Shown: positions 1 to 9,391, counted from the first letter of the stretch. The stretch: DNA of 43,018 nt from an uncultured Eubacteriales bacterium (GCA_949296115.1 CASFNR010000014.1:1-43018); one strand, 5' to 3'. Numbers and translations are program-made. The notes: a model not told the origin generated them from the letters alone.

Positions 1-1
1 G

Positions 2-1018
2 AATCTGTTGGGCGCCGACGCTACCACCTGGGAGGCCACCTCCGGGTACCTGCTGTGGACGGTGAACTTCGGCGCACTGCCTGCCATTTTGAACGTGGTG
101 CAGGGCCAGATGGTCCGCAGCGAAGGCTCTGCGATTCATGCCAGCATCGGCACCATGAGCGGCTGTATTCTGAACATCATTCTCGACCCCATTTTTATCC
201 TGCCCTGGGGCTTCAACATGGGGGCGACCGGGGCAGGCCTGGCCACGTTCCTCAGCAATTGCGTGGCCTGCGGCTATTTCTTTGCCCTGGCCCGGATAAA
301 GCGGGGAAAGACCTTTGTCTGTCTGGACATCCGGAAGCTGAAAAATCTGAGCAAGGAAGTGGTGCTGGGCATCCTGGGCGTGGGCATCCCGGCCTCCATT
401 CAGAATCTGCTCAATGTCACCGGAACCACCATCCTGAACAACTTTACCGCAGTATACGGCGCATCCGCCGTGGCTGCCATGGGCGTTGCCCAGAAGATCA
501 ATATGCTGCCATTCCAGGTTGCATTGGGCTATTCTCAGGGTATCATGCCCCTGGTCAGCTACAACTACGCCAGTGGAAACGATATGCGGATGAAAAAGAC
601 CATTACATTCTCGCTATCCATTATCCTGCCCAGCATGGCGGTGGTCACGGGTCTTTACTGGTTCGGCGCTCCCGCGCTGGTGCGGATGTTCATGGAGAAT
701 CCGGAAATTGTCTCCTACGGCACGGCGTTCCTGCGGGGACTTTGCCTGGGCCTGGTGTTTATTTGCACAGACTTTGTGGCGGTGGGCGTCTTTGCCGCCA
801 TCGGCAAGGGAAAATACTCCCTGCTGTTTGCCATTCTGCGGAAAATTGTGTTTGAAATTCCCCTGCTGTTCCTGCTGAATACCCTGTTCCCGCTGTATGG
901 TCTGGCCTATGCCCAGTTCGGGGCGGAATTCGTGCTGGCCATTGTGGCTGTGTTCATGCTGAGACGGATTTTCCGTCAGCATGGTCACGAGGCTGAGCAG
1001 CCTGCGGCCAGAAACTAA
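2..1018 (+). CDS. MATE family efflux transporter, 3' part (cut by window start)
   Basis: This is the C-terminal ~338 residues of a multidrug and toxin extrusion (MATE) transporter, an inner-membrane antiporter that exports drugs or metabolites in exchange for Na+ or H+. The reading frame is open to the first base of the window, so the true start lies upstream and the TTG at position 8 is not a start. Visible family features are the RSEGSA segment followed by an LDPIF motif, which are typical of the loop between the two six-helix bundles, and a run of hydrophobic helices with the GIPASIQN and MGVAQKIN segments of the second bundle. The second MATE gene at 3010 carries the same RSEGSA and LDPIF landmarks. 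A perfect hairpin follows the stop codon. The substrate cannot be predicted. Confidence 0.9.
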   Translation, partial: NLLGADATTWEATSGYLLWTVNFGALPAILNVVQGQMVRSEGSAIHASIGTMSGCILNIILDPIFILPWGFNMGATGAGLATFLSNCVACGYFFALARIKRGKTFVCLDIRKLKNLSKEVVLGILGVGIPASIQNLLNVTGTTILNNFTAVYGASAVAAMGVAQKINMLPFQVALGYSQGIMPLVSYNYASGNDMRMKKTITFSLSIILPSMAVVTGLYWFGAPALVRMFMENPEIVSYGTAFLRGLCLGLVFICTDFVAVGVFAAIGKGKYSLLFAILRKIVFEIPLLFLLNTLFPLYGLAYAQFGAEFVLAIVAVFMLRRIFRQHGHEAEQPAARN

Positions 1019-1030
1019 GAATACAGAACA

Positions 1031-1066
1031 ATACCCGGTGCGGCTTTATTGAACCGCACCGGGTAT
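1031..1066. terminator. Bidirectional hairpin terminator between convergent genes
   Basis: A perfect 13-bp inverted repeat (1031-1043 with 1054-1066, loop of 10) lies between the stop of the MATE gene and the stop of the minus-strand phosphohexomutase. It is followed on the plus strand by a short T-rich stretch. Its place between convergent genes suggests it serves both. Confidence 0.75.
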
Positions 1067-1079
1067 CTTTATCGAAAAA

Positions 1080-2742
1080 TTATGCCAGAATGGGCTTCAG
1101 AGCCTGCGCCAGCGTTTCCTTCTGGGCCTCGGCTTCTGCCAGATCCTTGCCCAGGGTGGTGAAGTAGGTCTTGATTTTGGGCTCGGTGCCGGAGGGACGG
1201 ACCACCACAGTGGCGCCGCCTTCCAAGGCGTAGATCAGCACGTTGGCGGCGGGGAGACCGGTTTCCTCGGGCTTCTTGTAGTCCGTCACCTTGGTGACGG
1301 CATAGCCGCCGATTTCCTTGGGGGGATTGCTCCGCAGGGACTCCATGATGGAGGCCATCTTGTCCATGCCGGACAGGCCGGGGAATTCAAAGGAATCCAC
1401 CTTGTTCAGATACCGGCCGTACTGGGCGTAAATGCTTTCCAGTCGCTCCTTGATGGAAGAACCGATGGAACGGTAATAAGCCGCCATTTCGCAGATCAGC
1501 ATGGAGCCGATAATGGCGTCCTTGTCCCGGACATAGGGACCGGCCAGGTAGCCGTAGCTCTCCTCAAAGCCGAAAATGAACCGCTCCACTTCTCCGGCGG
1601 CCTCCAGATTGGCAATCTGGTCGCCGATCCACTTGAAGCCGGTGAGGACATTGCGCATCTCCACACCGTAGTGGGCGGCTACCGCATCGGCCAGGGGGGT
1701 GGAGACAATGGACTTCACCGCCACGGGATTCTTGGGCATGGTGCCCTTCTCAATCCGGCCTTGGCAGATGTAGTCCAGCAGCAGCACACCCACTTCGTTG
1801 CCGGAAACCAGTTCGTAGGTTCCATCGGGGCAGCGGATGGCGATGCCCACCCGGTCGGCGTCGGGGTCGGTGGCCAGCATCAGGTCGGCGCCGGAGGACT
1901 TGGCCAGTTCCAGGCCCAGCTTCAGCGCGGTAGGGACAGGTGGGGAAGTTGCCGTCGGGATACTGCTGCTCGGGGACGATGGTGATGTCGTCGATGCCAA
2001 TGTCATGGAGCACCCGGGTGACGGGCACCAGACCGGAGCCGTTCAGGGGAGAGTACACCAGCTTCAGCCCAGCGGTCTTGCACAGACCGGGACGGACGGA
2101 GCGGGCCTTGATGGCGTCGTACAGGGCCTCCTTGCAGTCATCGCCCACATATTGGATGAGCCCCTGGGACAGACCGTCCTCAAAGGACATCCACTTGGCG
2201 CCGGTGAGGATGTCGGTGTTCTGGATTTCCGCATACACCACAGCGGCGGCGTCATCGGTCATCTGGCAGCCGTCGGGGCCGTAGGCCTTGTAGCCGTTGT
2301 ACTTGGCGGGGTTGTGGGAGGCAGTAATCATGATGCCGGCGTTGGCACCGTAGTACCGGGTGGCAAAGCTCAGGGCGGGGACGGGCATCAGGGCGTCGTA
2401 AATCCGGACGTGGATGCCGTTGGCGGCCAGAACGCTGGCGGCGTTTTTGGCAAATACGTCGGAGTTGATCCGGCTGTCATAGGAGATGGCAACCAACTGA
2501 CTGCCGCCCTGGGTCTTGACCCAGTTGGCCAGGCCCTGAGTGGCCTGCCGGACAACGTAAATATTCATCCGGTTGGAACCGGCGCCCAGCACGCCCCGCA
2601 GACCGGCGGTGCCGAATTTCAAAGCAACGGCGAAGCGATCCTTGATTTGCTCGTCCTGACCGGCGATAGATTTCAGTTCTTCTGTCAGCGCCGGATCTTC
2701 CAGGTCGGCTTCCAGCCAGCGCTTATAATCGTCCATGTACAT
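1080..2742 (-). pseudogene. Phosphohexomutase (phosphoglucomutase/phosphomannomutase), frameshifted
   Basis: This is an alpha-D-phosphohexomutase of the PgcA/ManB type, which interconverts hexose 1- and 6-phosphates for cell-wall and polysaccharide precursors. The coding sequence is split between two frames. The N-terminal part holds the active-site serine loop TASHNPAKYNGYK. The C-terminal part holds the metal loop ATDPDADRVG, the sugar loop GFEESYGY and the phosphate-binding RPSGTEPK. The frame changes near 1930. Relatives that I recall read FPTCPYPNPEIREAL there, whereas the sequence goes from FPTCPY straight to ALKLGLELA, so about 20 bases seem to be missing. Both halves are otherwise intact, so this is either a very recent mutation or a sequence/assembly error. 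The start at 2742 (MYMDDYKRW) fits the promoter at 2798-2826. The longer frame to 2859 begins upstream of that promoter and is rejected. Confidence 0.85.
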
Positions 2743-2797
2743 GTGAATCACCTGATCCTTTGTTAAAGTTTGGGTTTTACGCAATTCAACCAAATAT

Positions 2798-2826
2798 AGT
2801 ATAGGCGATTTGAATTCCATTGTCAA
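2798..2826 (-). promoter_or_regulatory. Sigma-A promoter for the phosphohexomutase gene
   Basis: On the minus strand TTGACA (2826-2821), a 17-base spacer and TATACT (2803-2798) form a near-consensus promoter. The leader to the start at 2742 would be about 50 bases. Confidence 0.8.
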
Positions 2827-2883
2827 TAATGTATTATATAACCGGAAATAAGTGGACAAAAAGGAGAGATTCTTCCAGGGCGG

Positions 2884-2912
2884 TTGCTTTCCATGCTATT
2901 ATCCGCTATGAT
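2884..2912 (+). promoter_or_regulatory. Sigma-A promoter for the MATE-esterase pair
   Basis: TTGCTT (2884-2889), a 17-base spacer and TATGAT (2907-2912) precede the MATE gene. The leader of about 90 bases contains a GGCAG/CTGCC stem followed by TTTT at about 2940-2962, which could attenuate transcription, but the stem is short. Confidence 0.6.
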
Positions 2913-3009
2913 AGAAATCGAAGAGACGGCAAGGGCGGCGGCAGGCTGCGGGGCTGCCTTTTCCGGGGCAATCCGCAGGGAACTTGACGGGATAGAAAGG
3001 AATAGAAAT

Positions 3010-4455
3010 ATGGGTAAACATACGCAGAGCCAGGAATTGAGGAAGAACAGAATGCTCAACGACCCCATCTCCCGGGTGATTCCCCAGATGGCCATTCCCA
3101 CCATTGTGGCGTTCCTCATCAACTCCATCTATTCCTTGGCGGATACTTACTTTGTCAGTTCCCTGGGTACCAACGCCACTGCGGCGGTGAGCGTCAATGC
3201 CTCCCTGGATCAGCTGATTATGATGGCCGGTTCCATGCTGGCGGTGGGCGCCAACAGCTACATCGCCCGGCTCTTGGGAGAGGGAAACGAGAAGAAAGCC
3301 AGCCAGGTTCTGTCCACTGCCTTTTTCCTGGCTGGGGGCCTTGGTGCGGCGCTGATGGTGGTGGGCCTTCTGTTTATGACGCCTATGGTCCGGATGCTGG
3401 GGGCGACGCCCACCTGCGAGCAGTATTCCATCGACTATGCCACCTACGTTCTGTATGCTGCGCCCTTTATGGCCACCAGCTTTGTGATGAACCAGTGCCT
3501 GCGCAGTGAGGGCAGCGCCACGCTGAGCATGGTGGGCATGGGCTTCGGCGGCATTTTGAACTGCGTTCTGGACCCAATTTTCATTTTCGGGCTGAACATG
3601 GGCGTGGCGGGAGCCTCCCTGGCCACGGCAATCTCCAAGTGGGTCAGCTTTTCCATCCTGATTTTCCCCTATCTCACCCGGCGGAGCCTGCTGCATCTGA
3701 GCATCCGCAATTTCCACTGCACCCGGGACATCCTGACCAAGATCCTTTCGGTAGGGTCTTCCTCCATGTTCCGCACGGGGCTGGCGGTGGTTTCGGCCAT
3801 CCTGCTCAACGATCTGGCGGGAAGCATCTCCGATTCGGTGCTGGCGGGCATCGGGGTGTGCACCAAGATTATGATGTTCCCCTTCGGCATTATCCTGGGC
3901 TTCGGCAATGGATTCCAGCCGGTGGCGGGATTCAACTGGGGTGCAAAACGCTTTGACCGGGTGGAGGAGAGCTACCGCTACAGCGCTCGGGTGGCGATTT
4001 TTGGTTCGGCCCTGATGGGCCTGGTGCTGGCCCTGCTGGCAGACCGAATTATTGTGGTATTTGCCGGACCGGATCCGGAGATGCGGCGGATTGGTGTGAT
4101 CTGCATGGTCAGTCAGTGCATCGCCCTGCCCATCCATGCCTGGGTTGCCACGGTGAATATGCTTTGCGCCGGCCTGGGAAATGCCCGTGGAGCCCTGATT
4201 CTGGCGTCTGCCCGGCAGGGAACCTGCTTTATTCCCATTCTGCATCTGATGGCTTGGCTGCTGGGGGCCTACGGTGTGGCCACGGTTCAGGCGGTGGCGG
4301 ATCTCCTGTCGCTTGCCCTGGCGATTCCCATTGCCCTGGGGATGCGGCGGAAGATTTTTCAGGCCATGGAGAACCAGCACCAAATGGCGGCGGTCAGACC
4401 GATGCGGAGCCCTCAAGTGAGAGTGGCGGAAAGTGAGGAAACGGAGCAATGCTGA
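3010..4455 (+). CDS. MATE family efflux transporter
   Basis: This is a complete 481-residue multidrug and toxin extrusion transporter, the usual length for a 12-helix MATE protein of the inner membrane that exchanges a substrate for Na+ or H+. The N-terminal bundle opens with IPQMAIPTIVAFLIN and YSLADTYFVS. The inter-bundle region has RSEGSA and LDPIFIF, and the second bundle has GIGVCTKIMMFP followed by GFQPVAGFNWG. I chose the ATG at 3010 because AAAGGA lies 8 bases upstream. An earlier in-frame start at 2884 falls within the -35 element and is rejected. The gene overlaps the esterase gene by 7 bases, which implies translational coupling. The substrate is unknown. It is a distant paralogue of the MATE gene at the window start, separated from it only by the phosphohexomutase. 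Confidence 0.92.
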   Translation: MGKHTQSQELRKNRMLNDPISRVIPQMAIPTIVAFLINSIYSLADTYFVSSLGTNATAAVSVNASLDQLIMMAGSMLAVGANSYIARLLGEGNEKKASQVLSTAFFLAGGLGAALMVVGLLFMTPMVRMLGATPTCEQYSIDYATYVLYAAPFMATSFVMNQCLRSEGSATLSMVGMGFGGILNCVLDPIFIFGLNMGVAGASLATAISKWVSFSILIFPYLTRRSLLHLSIRNFHCTRDILTKILSVGSSSMFRTGLAVVSAILLNDLAGSISDSVLAGIGVCTKIMMFPFGIILGFGNGFQPVAGFNWGAKRFDRVEESYRYSARVAIFGSALMGLVLALLADRIIVVFAGPDPEMRRIGVICMVSQCIALPIHAWVATVNMLCAGLGNARGALILASARQGTCFIPILHLMAWLLGAYGVATVQAVADLLSLALAIPIALGMRRKIFQAMENQHQMAAVRPMRSPQVRVAESEETEQC

Positions 4456-5228
4456 TTAAACGGGACTTTTTGTACCCTTCAAAGGGAACCAACCGTCCTC
4501 TTCATATCTATCTCCCGGATGGATATTTTGAAACGGAGGAACGTTACCCCGTGATGTATTTCTTCGACGGGCATAACCTGTACCGGGACGAGGACGCCAC
4601 CTACGGCCGGTGCTGGGGGCTGGCGGACTTCCTCGCCGGCTGGGAAAAGCCCATGATCGTGGTGGGCGTGGAGTGCGGCCACGACGGAGATGAACGATTG
4701 AGTGAATATCTGCCCTATCCGGCGGACCAGGGCAGTCACTTTGCCGGGATTCCGCCCATGGGGCAGGCCACCATGGACTGGCTTGTGGGGCAGGTAAAGC
4801 CCCTGATCGACTGGGAGTACCGAACCATTCCCTTCCGGGAGTGTACCGGCATTGCCGGCTCCAGCATGGGCGGCCTGATGGCGCTGTATGGCATAACGCA
4901 TTACAACCGGTGGTTTTCCAAGGCCGGATGCCTGTCCAATGCCATCGGCTTCTGCATGGGACCCCTGACGGATGACCTGAAGCGCAGCGACATCAGCCCG
5001 GATACCCGGGCCTACCTCTCCTGGGGGACGAAAGAGGCTTACGGCCTGAAAAATCCCAACAAGGAGGATCACAGCAGCAAAACCTATCTGTGGAACAAGA
5101 AAGCGGCGGACCTGCTGAAAAAACGGGGAGCGGCGGTGATGCTGTACTCCCAGGTGGGCGGCGGCCACTGGGAAGGAGACTGGGAAAAGCTGGTTCCTGA
5201 ATTCATGAACTTTCTGTGGACCGAATGA
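4449..5228 (+). CDS. Alpha/beta-hydrolase, putative esterase family
   Basis: This 259-residue protein belongs to the esterase D / enterochelin-esterase-like family (PF00756 type), serine hydrolases with an alpha/beta fold. The nucleophile elbow is visible as G137-S-S139-M-G141, followed by LMALYG. A DGHN segment near residue 40 matches the oxyanion region, and a GGGHWEGDW segment near the C-terminus supplies the likely catalytic histidine. No signal peptide is present, so it is probably cytoplasmic. The start overlaps the stop of the MATE gene (ATGCTGA), so the two are made together. One may speculate that the esterase processes a compound handled by the exporter, but nothing in the sequence shows the substrate. 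A strong terminator follows. Confidence 0.85.
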   Translation: MLIKRDFLYPSKGTNRPLHIYLPDGYFETEERYPVMYFFDGHNLYRDEDATYGRCWGLADFLAGWEKPMIVVGVECGHDGDERLSEYLPYPADQGSHFAGIPPMGQATMDWLVGQVKPLIDWEYRTIPFRECTGIAGSSMGGLMALYGITHYNRWFSKAGCLSNAIGFCMGPLTDDLKRSDISPDTRAYLSWGTKEAYGLKNPNKEDHSSKTYLWNKKAADLLKKRGAAVMLYSQVGGGHWEGDWEKLVPEFMNFLWTE

Positions 5229-5231
5229 CAG

Positions 5232-5265
5232 GTTCCGGCGCGCGGAAGCGCGCCGGAACTGTTTT
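5232..5265 (+). terminator. Rho-independent terminator after the esterase gene
   Basis: A perfect 12-bp GC-rich stem (5232-5243 with 5248-5259) closes on a GGAA tetraloop and is followed by TGTTTTC. It ends the MATE-esterase unit. Confidence 0.85.
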
Positions 5266-5291
5266 CTGGGAGAATATGCAGCGGCAGTGGA

Positions 5292-5339
5292 TATAACCGG
5301 ATATTCCAGAAGGAACGCAAAATGGAATATTCGGTTATA
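5292..5339. repeat. Long imperfect palindrome in the gap before argG
   Basis: Two 17-base arms (5292-5308 and 5323-5339) pair with a single G-T wobble around a 14-base loop. There is no T-tract, so it is not a standard terminator. The rest of the 5266-5541 gap holds a small CCCGGG/CCCGGG stem at about 5368-5388 and no gene that I can support. A 61-codon frame at 5448-5633 runs across the promoter and start of argG and is not credible. Confidence 0.6.
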
Positions 5340-5541
5340 CATCTAAAATATACAGATAAAAAGAGACCCGGGCAATCATTTCCCGGGAAAACCGGGGCAG
5401 AGAACCGGATGATTCCGATCCGCAGACCGGCTTGACAGCCGCTTTCTTTGTGGAAAATGACCGCTGATGACGGAAAACACTTTCAAAATGCGGTGAAATT
5501 ACCGAAAATCCCCTGGGGCGGTATTTTTATGCAAACAGCCG

Positions 5542-5570
5542 TTGACAAAACCAGGATGTGGGAGTATAAT
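5542..5570 (+). promoter_or_regulatory. Consensus sigma-A promoter of argG
   Basis: TTGACA (5542-5547), a 17-base spacer and TATAAT (5565-5570) match the consensus exactly. The expected transcript start is near 5577, giving a leader of about 45 bases before argG. Confidence 0.9.
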
Positions 5571-5593
5571 CCGTGTATATTAAACGACAAACG

Positions 5594-5606
5594 TGAATAT
5601 TATTCA
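5594..5606 (+). promoter_or_regulatory. Candidate ArgR operator (ARG box) in the argG leader
   Basis: TGAATATTATTCA is a perfect palindrome around a central T and resembles the ARG box TGAATwwwwATTCA, with 3 instead of 4 bases between the half-sites. It lies between the -10 element and the ribosome site of argG, where arginine repressor would block transcription. The function is inferred from position and likeness only. Confidence 0.45.
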
Positions 5607-5622
5607 TCTGGAGGGCATTCAC

Positions 5623-6846
5623 ATGGCAAATAAGGACAACATCAAGAAGATTGTGCTGGCTTATTCCGGCGGTCTGGATACATCCATCATCATCCCCTGG
5701 CTGAAGGAGAACTACAACAACCCTGAGATCATTGCCGTTGCCGGCAATGTGGGACAGGCCGACGAGCTGGAGGGCCTGGAGGCCAAGGCCATCGCCACCG
5801 GCGCCAGCAAGCTGATTGTGGCGGACTTGGTGGACGAGATGGTGGACGACATCATCATCCCCTCTCTGAAAATGGGCGCTAAGTACGAGACCTACCTGCT
5901 GGGCACCGCCTTCGCCCGGCCGGTCATCGGCAAGAAGCTGGCGGAAATCGCCCTGGCAGAGGGTGCGGACGCCATTGCCCACGGCGCCACTGGAAAGGGC
6001 AACGACCAGGTCCGGTTTGAGCTGGCCATCAAGCGGTTCGCACCGGAGATGAAGATCATCGCCCCCTGGCGGGAGTGGGACATCAAGTCCCGGGACGAGG
6101 AAATCGACTACGCCGAGGCCCATAACGTCCCCCTGAAGATCAGCCGGGAGACCAACTATTCCAAGGATAAGAATCTGTGGCACCTGAGCCATGAGGGCCT
6201 GGACCTGGAGGACCCTGCCAACGAGCCGGATTACGACAAGCCGGGCTTTCTGGAAATGGGCGTGTCTCCCTTCAAGGCCCCCGACGTGCCCACCTATGTG
6301 ACCATCGACTTTGAGGCTGGCGCTCCCGTGGCCATTGACGGGGAGAAGATGAAGGCCTCCAAGATCATTGAGAAGCTGAACGAGCTGGGCGGCGCCAACG
6401 GCATCGGCATCATTGACATCGTAGAGAACCGGCTGGTGGGCATGAAGGACCGGGGCGTGTACGAGACCCCCGGCGGTACCATCCTGTACTTTGCCCATCA
6501 GCAGCTGGAAATGATCACCATGGACAAGGATACCCTGCACATCAAGCAGAAGCTGGCGGTGGATTACGCTGACATGATCTACAACGGCAAGTGGTATTCT
6601 CCCATGCAGGAGGCCCTCACCGCCTTCGCCAACAAGGCCAATGAGTACGTCACCGGCTCCGTAAAGCTGAAGCTCTACAAGGGCAACATCATCCCCGCCG
6701 GCACCACCTCCCCCTATTCTCTGTACTCCGAGAATCTGGTGACCTTCGGGGAGAGCGACTACGACCAGGGCCAGGCTGCGGGCTTCATCAACCTGTGGGG
6801 CCTGCCCACCAAGGTTCAGGCGCTGCGGGAGCAGGGAAAGCTGTAA
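5623..6846 (+). CDS. argG: Argininosuccinate synthase
   Basis: ArgG joins citrulline and aspartate, using ATP, to give argininosuccinate, the penultimate step of arginine synthesis in the cytoplasm. The 407-residue length is normal. The N-terminal ATP pyrophosphatase loop AYSGGLDTS occupies residues 13-21, and the [14 protein letters not shown] segment near residue 120 matches the citrulline/aspartate-binding region. The start at 5623 (MANKDN) has GGAGGG 8 bases upstream; the ORF reaches further upstream but without a ribosome site. The gene heads argG-argH-argF, transcribed from a consensus promoter with a possible ArgR box. Some 140 bases with a repeat-type hairpin separate it from argH, so downstream expression may be tuned there. 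Confidence 0.97.
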   Translation: MANKDNIKKIVLAYSGGLDTSIIIPWLKENYNNPEIIAVAGNVGQADELEGLEAKAIATGASKLIVADLVDEMVDDIIIPSLKMGAKYETYLLGTAFARPVIGKKLAEIALAEGADAIAHGATGKGNDQVRFELAIKRFAPEMKIIAPWREWDIKSRDEEIDYAEAHNVPLKISRETNYSKDKNLWHLSHEGLDLEDPANEPDYDKPGFLEMGVSPFKAPDVPTYVTIDFEAGAPVAIDGEKMKASKIIEKLNELGGANGIGIIDIVENRLVGMKDRGVYETPGGTILYFAHQQLEMITMDKDTLHIKQKLAVDYADMIYNGKWYSPMQEALTAFANKANEYVTGSVKLKLYKGNIIPAGTTSPYSLYSENLVTFGESDYDQGQAAGFINLWGLPTKVQALREQGKL

Positions 6847-6864
6847 GAACTGATTCTGAAACGA

Positions 6865-6909
6865 AAATTTGTCCCCCGTGAGGGGGGCAAATTTCACACT
6901 TGCAGCCTG
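6865..6909 (+). repeat. Hairpin repeat with a related copy at 36175-36217
   Basis: A 13-bp stem (6865-6877 with 6882-6894, GTGA loop, one wobble) is followed by CACACTTGCAGCCTG. A close relative with the same order, AATTTGTCCCC stem then CACACTCGCAGCCTG, occurs at 36175-36217. Conservation past the hairpin argues for a dispersed repeat unit, not two chance terminators. It lies between argG and argH. The rest of the 6910-6987 spacer shows only the argH ribosome site. Confidence 0.7.
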
Positions 6910-6987
6910 TGCGGGATGGTTCGACGGATATGCACGGAACATCGTTTCATCATGCAGTAAAAAAATTAGGATTTGAGGGAACGGACT

Positions 6988-8361
6988 ATGGCAAAAATGT
7001 GGGCCGGACGGACATCCGGCGAAGTCAGCAGCATTGCGGATGATTTTAATTCTTCCATCCATTTTGACTGCAAGCTGTACAAGCAGGATATCACCGGCTC
7101 CATGGCCCACGCCGCCATGCTGGGGGCCCAGGGAATCCTGAGCAAACAGGAGGCGGATACTCTGATTGAGGGTCTGCAGGGTATTCTGGACGATCTGGAG
7201 TCCGGAAAGCTGGATTTTGATTATACCTGCGAGGATATTCATATGTTCGTGGAGCAGGTGCTGACCCAGCGGCTGGGGTATGTGGGCAAGAAGCTCCACA
7301 CCGCCCGGTCCCGGAATGACCAGGTGGCGTTGGATCTGCGGATGTACCTGCGCTCTGAAATTGACGAGATTGCCGATCTGGTCAAAGCGCTGCTGCGGGC
7401 GGTTGTGGCCCAGGCGGAGCAAAACAGGAACGTTATCATGCCCGGCTACACCCATCTGCAGCGGGCACAGCCCATTTTGTTCAGCCACCATCTCATGGCC
7501 TATGCCATGATGCTCCTGCGGGACCTGGACCGGCTGGCGGACTGCCGGAAACGGATGAATGTATCCCCCATCGGCTGCTGCGCTCTGGCGGGCACTACCT
7601 ACCATACGGACCGCTGGATGGAGGCCAAGGCCCTGGGCTTTGACGATATTGCCCGCAACAGCATCGACGGCGTGTCCGACCGGGACTTCTGCGTGGAACT
7701 GATGAGCGCCATTTCTCTGCTGATGATGCACCTGAGCCGGTTCTCGGAGGAGATTATTCTCTGGGCCAGCTGGGAGTTCAAGTTCATCGAGCTCAGCGAT
7801 GCCTATACCACCGGCTCCTCCATCATGCCCCAGAAGAAGAACCCGGACATGGCGGAACTGGTCCGGGGCAAGACGGGCCGGGTCTACGGCGACCTGATGG
7901 CCCTGCTCACCACCCTGAAGGGCCTGCCTCTGGCCTACAACAAGGATATGCAGGAGGACAAGGAAGCGGTGTTCGATGCGGTGGACACGGTGAAGATGTG
8001 CCTGAAGGTCTTTGCCCCCATGGTGGAAACCATGACCGCCAAGCCGGAGAATATGAAAAAAGCGGCCCAGGGCGGTTTCATCAATGCCACCGACCTGGCA
8101 GATTACCTGGTGAAGAAAGGCCTGCCCTTCCGCAGCGCCTACAAGATTTCCGGCCAGATCGTGGCCAAATGCATTGCCGACGGTCAGGTGCTGGAGACCC
8201 TGCCCTTGGATGTGTATCAGACTTTCAGCCCCCTGTTCGGGGAGGATTTGTATCAGGATATTGATTTGACCACCTGTGTGGAGAAGCGGGTTTCCCAGGG
8301 CGGCACCTCTGCCGCTTCCGTGGAGTCCCAGATTGCCTATGTAAAGGAGCGGCTGGCATGA
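6988..8361 (+). CDS. argH: Argininosuccinate lyase
   Basis: ArgH splits argininosuccinate into arginine and fumarate, the last step of the pathway. It belongs to the fumarase/aspartase superfamily and acts as a homotetramer in the cytoplasm. The 457-residue length is normal. The superfamily signature [12 protein letters not shown] is at residues 276-287, and the [14 protein letters not shown] segment near residue 108 is typical of argininosuccinate lyases. The ATG at 6988 ([11 protein letters not shown]) is preceded by GAGGGA. An in-frame TTG 15 bases upstream lies within the ribosome site and is rejected. The stop overlaps the argF start in an ATGA, so argH and argF are translationally coupled. 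Confidence 0.97.
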   Translation: MAKMWAGRTSGEVSSIADDFNSSIHFDCKLYKQDITGSMAHAAMLGAQGILSKQEADTLIEGLQGILDDLESGKLDFDYTCEDIHMFVEQVLTQRLGYVGKKLHTARSRNDQVALDLRMYLRSEIDEIADLVKALLRAVVAQAEQNRNVIMPGYTHLQRAQPILFSHHLMAYAMMLLRDLDRLADCRKRMNVSPIGCCALAGTTYHTDRWMEAKALGFDDIARNSIDGVSDRDFCVELMSAISLLMMHLSRFSEEIILWASWEFKFIELSDAYTTGSSIMPQKKNPDMAELVRGKTGRVYGDLMALLTTLKGLPLAYNKDMQEDKEAVFDAVDTVKMCLKVFAPMVETMTAKPENMKKAAQGGFINATDLADYLVKKGLPFRSAYKISGQIVAKCIADGQVLETLPLDVYQTFSPLFGEDLYQDIDLTTCVEKRVSQGGTSAASVESQIAYVKERLA

Positions 8362-9344
8362 CCAAGTTACAGGGAAAGAGTTTTCTGAAGCTGCTGGATT
8401 TCACCCCGGAGGAGATTGACTCCCTGCTGAATCTGGCGGCAGAGCTGAAGCAGCAGAAAAAAATGGGAATTTCCCACCGGATACATCAGGGAAAGAATGT
8501 GGCCCTGCTGTTTGAGAAGGATTCCACCCGGACCCGCTGCGCCTTTGAGGTGGCGGCGGCGGATCTGGGCATGACCGCTACCTACCTGGGGCCCACCGGC
8601 TCCCAGATGGGGAAGAAGGAGTCCATTGCCGATACCGCCCGGGTGCTGGGACGGATGTTTGACGGCATTGAGTACCGGGGGTACGGTCAGGAGATTGTGG
8701 AGCAGCTGGCGAAATATTCCGGTGTGCCGGTGTGGAACGGTCTGACCAACGAATTCCATCCCACCCAGATCCTGGCGGATTTTCTCACCATCCGGGAACA
8801 TTTCGGCGATCTGGAGGGGAAGAAGCTGGTGTACATGGGCGACGCCCGGTACAATATGGGCAATTCTCTCATGGTGGGCTGCGCCAAGATGGGAATGCAC
8901 TTTGTGGCCTGCGCTCCGGAGAAGTATTTCCCCAGCCCGGAACTGATTGCCCAGTGCCAGGCCGTGGCGGCCCAGACCGGAGCGGTGCTGGAATTCATCA
9001 CAGACCCCATGGAGGCCACCAAGGGGGCCCATGTGATCTACACCGACGTGTGGGTGTCCATGGGCGAGCCGGACGCCGTCTGGCAGGAGCGGATTGAGGA
9101 TCTGACGCCCTACCGGGTGACCATGGCCCTGATGGACAACGCGGGAAAACAGTGCCGCTTTCTGCACTGCCTGCCCGCCTTCCACGACCTGAACACCACC
9201 ATCGGAAAGCAGATTTACGACAAGTTCGGCATCGACTGCATGGAGGTCACCGACGAAGTCTTTGAAAGCGACCGCTCCATTGTTTTTGACGAGGCGGAGA
9301 ACCGGCTGCACACCATCAAAGCCGTTATGGCTGCTACCCTGTAA
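8358..9344 (+). CDS. argF: Ornithine carbamoyltransferase
   Basis: ArgF transfers the carbamoyl group from carbamoyl phosphate to ornithine to make citrulline, the substrate of ArgG. The 328-residue length is usual for the trimeric catalytic chain. The carbamoyl-phosphate loop STRTR is at residues 56-60, FHPTQILAD is in the middle, and the ornithine-side motif HCLPAFHD begins at His270. These distinguish it from aspartate carbamoyltransferase. It overlaps argH by 4 bases and closes the argG-argH-argF unit, which covers ornithine to arginine. A catabolic role in the arginine deiminase pathway is unlikely because no arcA or arcC is nearby. Confidence 0.96.
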   Translation: MTKLQGKSFLKLLDFTPEEIDSLLNLAAELKQQKKMGISHRIHQGKNVALLFEKDSTRTRCAFEVAAADLGMTATYLGPTGSQMGKKESIADTARVLGRMFDGIEYRGYGQEIVEQLAKYSGVPVWNGLTNEFHPTQILADFLTIREHFGDLEGKKLVYMGDARYNMGNSLMVGCAKMGMHFVACAPEKYFPSPELIAQCQAVAAQTGAVLEFITDPMEATKGAHVIYTDVWVSMGEPDAVWQERIEDLTPYRVTMALMDNAGKQCRFLHCLPAFHDLNTTIGKQIYDKFGIDCMEVTDEVFESDRSIVFDEAENRLHTIKAVMAATL

Positions 9345-9358
9345 TAGAAAATTTCCCT

Positions 9359-9391
9359 CCCGTCCGGTGCAATCCATCCGGACGGGATTTT
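9359..9391 (+). terminator. Rho-independent terminator after argF
   Basis: A perfect 9-bp stem CCCGTCCGG / CCGGACGGG (9359-9367 with 9378-9386) is followed directly by ATTTTTG. Confidence 0.85.

Noticed and set aside
2920-3009. A guanidine (mini-ykkC) or other riboswitch in the MATE leader
   Set aside because: Two ACGG sequences are present, but neither sits in the loop of a stem, and no other riboswitch core is recognisable.
2899-4449. A 516-codon open frame antisense to the second MATE gene
   Set aside because: The product is rich in His, Gln and Arg, as expected for antisense of GC-rich membrane-protein codons. It has no start signal.
5448-5633. A 61-codon frame in the gap before argG
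   Set aside because: It covers the argG promoter, the palindromic operator and the argG start, and has no ribosome site.
5527-7731. A 734-codon open frame on the minus strand across argG and argH
   Set aside because: It mirrors the codon bias of two certain genes on the other strand, has no ribosome site and its translation shows no family motif.
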